A stretch of 8,157 nucleotides of DNA from Cyanobacteria bacterium M_surface_7_m2_040 (GTDB taxonomy: Bacteria > Cyanobacteriota > Cyanobacteriia > PCC-6307 > Cyanobiaceae), in the NCBI GenBank assembly GCA_016882555.1, contig VGPQ01000050.1:1-8157 (forward strand), read 5' to 3'. A model generated the notes under the pieces. The model saw only the letters and a program-made list of their open reading frames with translations, did no database searches and was not told where the DNA came from. Of this stretch, positions 7,284-8,157 are shown piece by piece (the stretch's first letter is position 1; every line of letters starts with the position of its first letter). Both the position numbers and the translations under genes were made by a program.

Positions 7284-7985
7284 ATGGCCTCTCCAGCTGA
7301 CGACGAGAGTCCGCCCGCTGCAGACTCAATCGATCATCAATTGGCCTCAGCGCGGGCCGAACTCGCTGCGCTTGAGCAAGCGGTCGACGAGCTGCCTGAG
7401 ATTTTTGAGGCCAAGTTTCGTCAGGGTGTGGCGGCGGTGGTGGAGAGCAACCGCCAGTTGATCGCCCAACAGTTGTTGCTCAGGCGTGAGTGTGCGTCAC
7501 TCCCGCCGGCTCGGGCGCGATCCGTCAGGGTCTGGCCTTGGGTCCGCCCGCCCCATCTCCAGTGGCACTGGCCGCCCAATCGCCAGGTTGTTCGGGTGGT
7601 TTCGGCCTCGGTGGGGGTGGGGCTGCTCGCCTGGGGTGCGACGCGTTGGTGGCATCACCCCCAGAGCCAATCGCTTCGCCGTGACAATCCCGCCCAGCAG
7701 CGCTCAGCGCCAGTGGCCGCACCAAGCACCCTGGTCTTGCGTGCCCAGGGCACCAGCTGGGTGGAGGTACAAGACCTGAGCACCCGAGAGGTGCTGTTCA
7801 TGGGTTTGCTGGAGCGCGGCCAGGAGCGTTCGATAAAGGTGCGCCAGGGGTTGCGCTTGCGCTCGGGCCGGCCCGATCTGCTGACCCTGCAGATCGACGC
7901 GGGCCCGGTGCAGCCGTACGGCAGCGCGATGGGGATCGGTTGGCGCCGTGTGCTGCCCGCCGGGCTCAGAAGGGCAGGGGCATGA
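7284..7985 (+). CDS. Coiled-coil/membrane protein with RodZ C-terminal-like domain
   Basis: This 233-residue product has three visible parts. The first is a Leu/Glu/Ala-rich helical region that is probably a coiled coil (about 16-70). The second is a basic and Trp-rich stretch leading to one transmembrane helix (about 102-123). The third is a C-terminal beta domain (about 150-212) with the pattern LVLRAQGTSWVEVQD...LFMGLLERGQERSI, which resembles the periplasmic RodZ C-terminal (DUF4115) domain: a W-V-E-V strand followed by a G-L-L..GQ turn. The N-terminal helix-turn-helix of true RodZ is absent. The layout implies a cytoplasmic helical part and an outside-facing beta domain. It lies 32 bases after pilQ in the same direction and probably belongs to the same transcript, so it may be an accessory envelope protein, but no pilus role is proven. 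ATG 7284 was preferred over TTG 7272; no clear ribosome binding site decides it. Confidence 0.7.
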   Translation: MASPADDESPPAADSIDHQLASARAELAALEQAVDELPEIFEAKFRQGVAAVVESNRQLIAQQLLLRRECASLPPARARSVRVWPWVRPPHLQWHWPPNRQVVRVVSASVGVGLLAWGATRWWHHPQSQSLRRDNPAQQRSAPVAAPSTLVLRAQGTSWVEVQDLSTREVLFMGLLERGQERSIKVRQGLRLRSGRPDLLTLQIDAGPVQPYGSAMGIGWRRVLPAGLRRAGA

Positions 7986-8157
7986 AGGCCTTGACGGCGA
8001 TCGGGGCCAACACCTTGAACGCAGCCACCGCGCCACCGACGGCTTCCATGCCCTTGCCATTGCCGCCGCCCTTCGGACCCTTGGCCGGTTCCTGGAGTTG
8101 TTCGCTGGTGCGTTTCAGTTCGGCGGCCAGCTGCACTTCTCCAGCCTGCTCGTACAG
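7966..8157 (-). CDS. Unidentified protein, C-terminal 63 residues only
   Basis: A minus-strand frame enters from the right edge and runs 63 codons to a TGA (complement of 7966-7968), with no start inside the window. The visible part begins with a charged helical stretch (QLAAELKRTSEQLQ). A Gly/Lys-rich linker follows (GPKGGGNGKG), then a hydrophobic, helix-like tail rich in Ala, Val and Phe (about residues 40-60), ending MPLPF. I do not recognise the family. Composition and the long stop-free run support a real gene. It converges on the preceding gene and the two coding ends overlap by 20 bases (7966-7985), leaving no room for a separate terminator between them. The alternative is a chance open frame in GC-rich DNA, less likely given its orderly amino-acid pattern. 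Confidence 0.6.
   Translation of the reverse strand: MYEQAGEVQLAAELKRTSEQLQEPAKGPKGGGNGKGMEAVGGAVAAFKVLAPIAVKAFMPLPF

Noticed and set aside
1..8157. CRISPR arrays, insertion sequences, HIP1 octamers and long repeats
   Set aside because: None was seen on reading both strands; a computed repeat search could still find weak ones.

Overview
The window is GC-rich, and its gene content points to a unicellular cyanobacterium of the Cyanobium / marine-type Synechococcus group. The evidence is a cyanobacterial-style type IV pilus cluster with no pilP gene, a secretin carrying an AMIN domain, a class 2 dihydroorotate dehydrogenase with the family's long N-terminus, and an RNase HI with a C-terminal extension. 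No HIP1 octamer was seen, which fits the picocyanobacterial branch. The placement is inferred from gene content and not from a marker gene.

Left part (1-575): a strong hairpin terminator at 39-67 has its best U-tract on the minus strand. A small proline-rich exported protein is encoded on the minus strand (205-525). A -35/-10 pair lies just upstream of it on the same strand, next to the start of the divergent rnhA gene. Positions 68-204 hold no convincing gene.

Middle part (576-2478, plus strand): rnhA (RNase HI) is followed almost without a gap by pyrD (fourth step of pyrimidine synthesis). These are housekeeping genes, probably co-transcribed.

Pilus part (2546-7985, plus strand): pilM, pilN and pilO are chained by ATGA start/stop overlaps. 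After 58 bases comes the outer-membrane secretin pilQ, and 32 bases later a membrane protein with an N-terminal helical region and a RodZ-C-like periplasmic domain. PilM (cytoplasm), PilN and PilO (inner membrane, periplasmic coiled coils) form the alignment complex linking the pilus motor to the PilQ channel. The last gene is tightly spaced in the same direction and may be an accessory part or an envelope/cell-shape link.

Right edge (7966-8157, minus strand): the 3' end of an unidentified gene converges on, and overlaps, the end of the pilus gene string.

The most unusual signals are a sharp drop in GC content inside the secretin-domain half of pilQ, a PilM that appears to have lost its nucleotide-binding motifs, and the RodZ-C-like protein at the end of the pilus operon. 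I see no CRISPR array, insertion sequence, tRNA or rRNA, and no clear sign of a wholly new multi-gene system.
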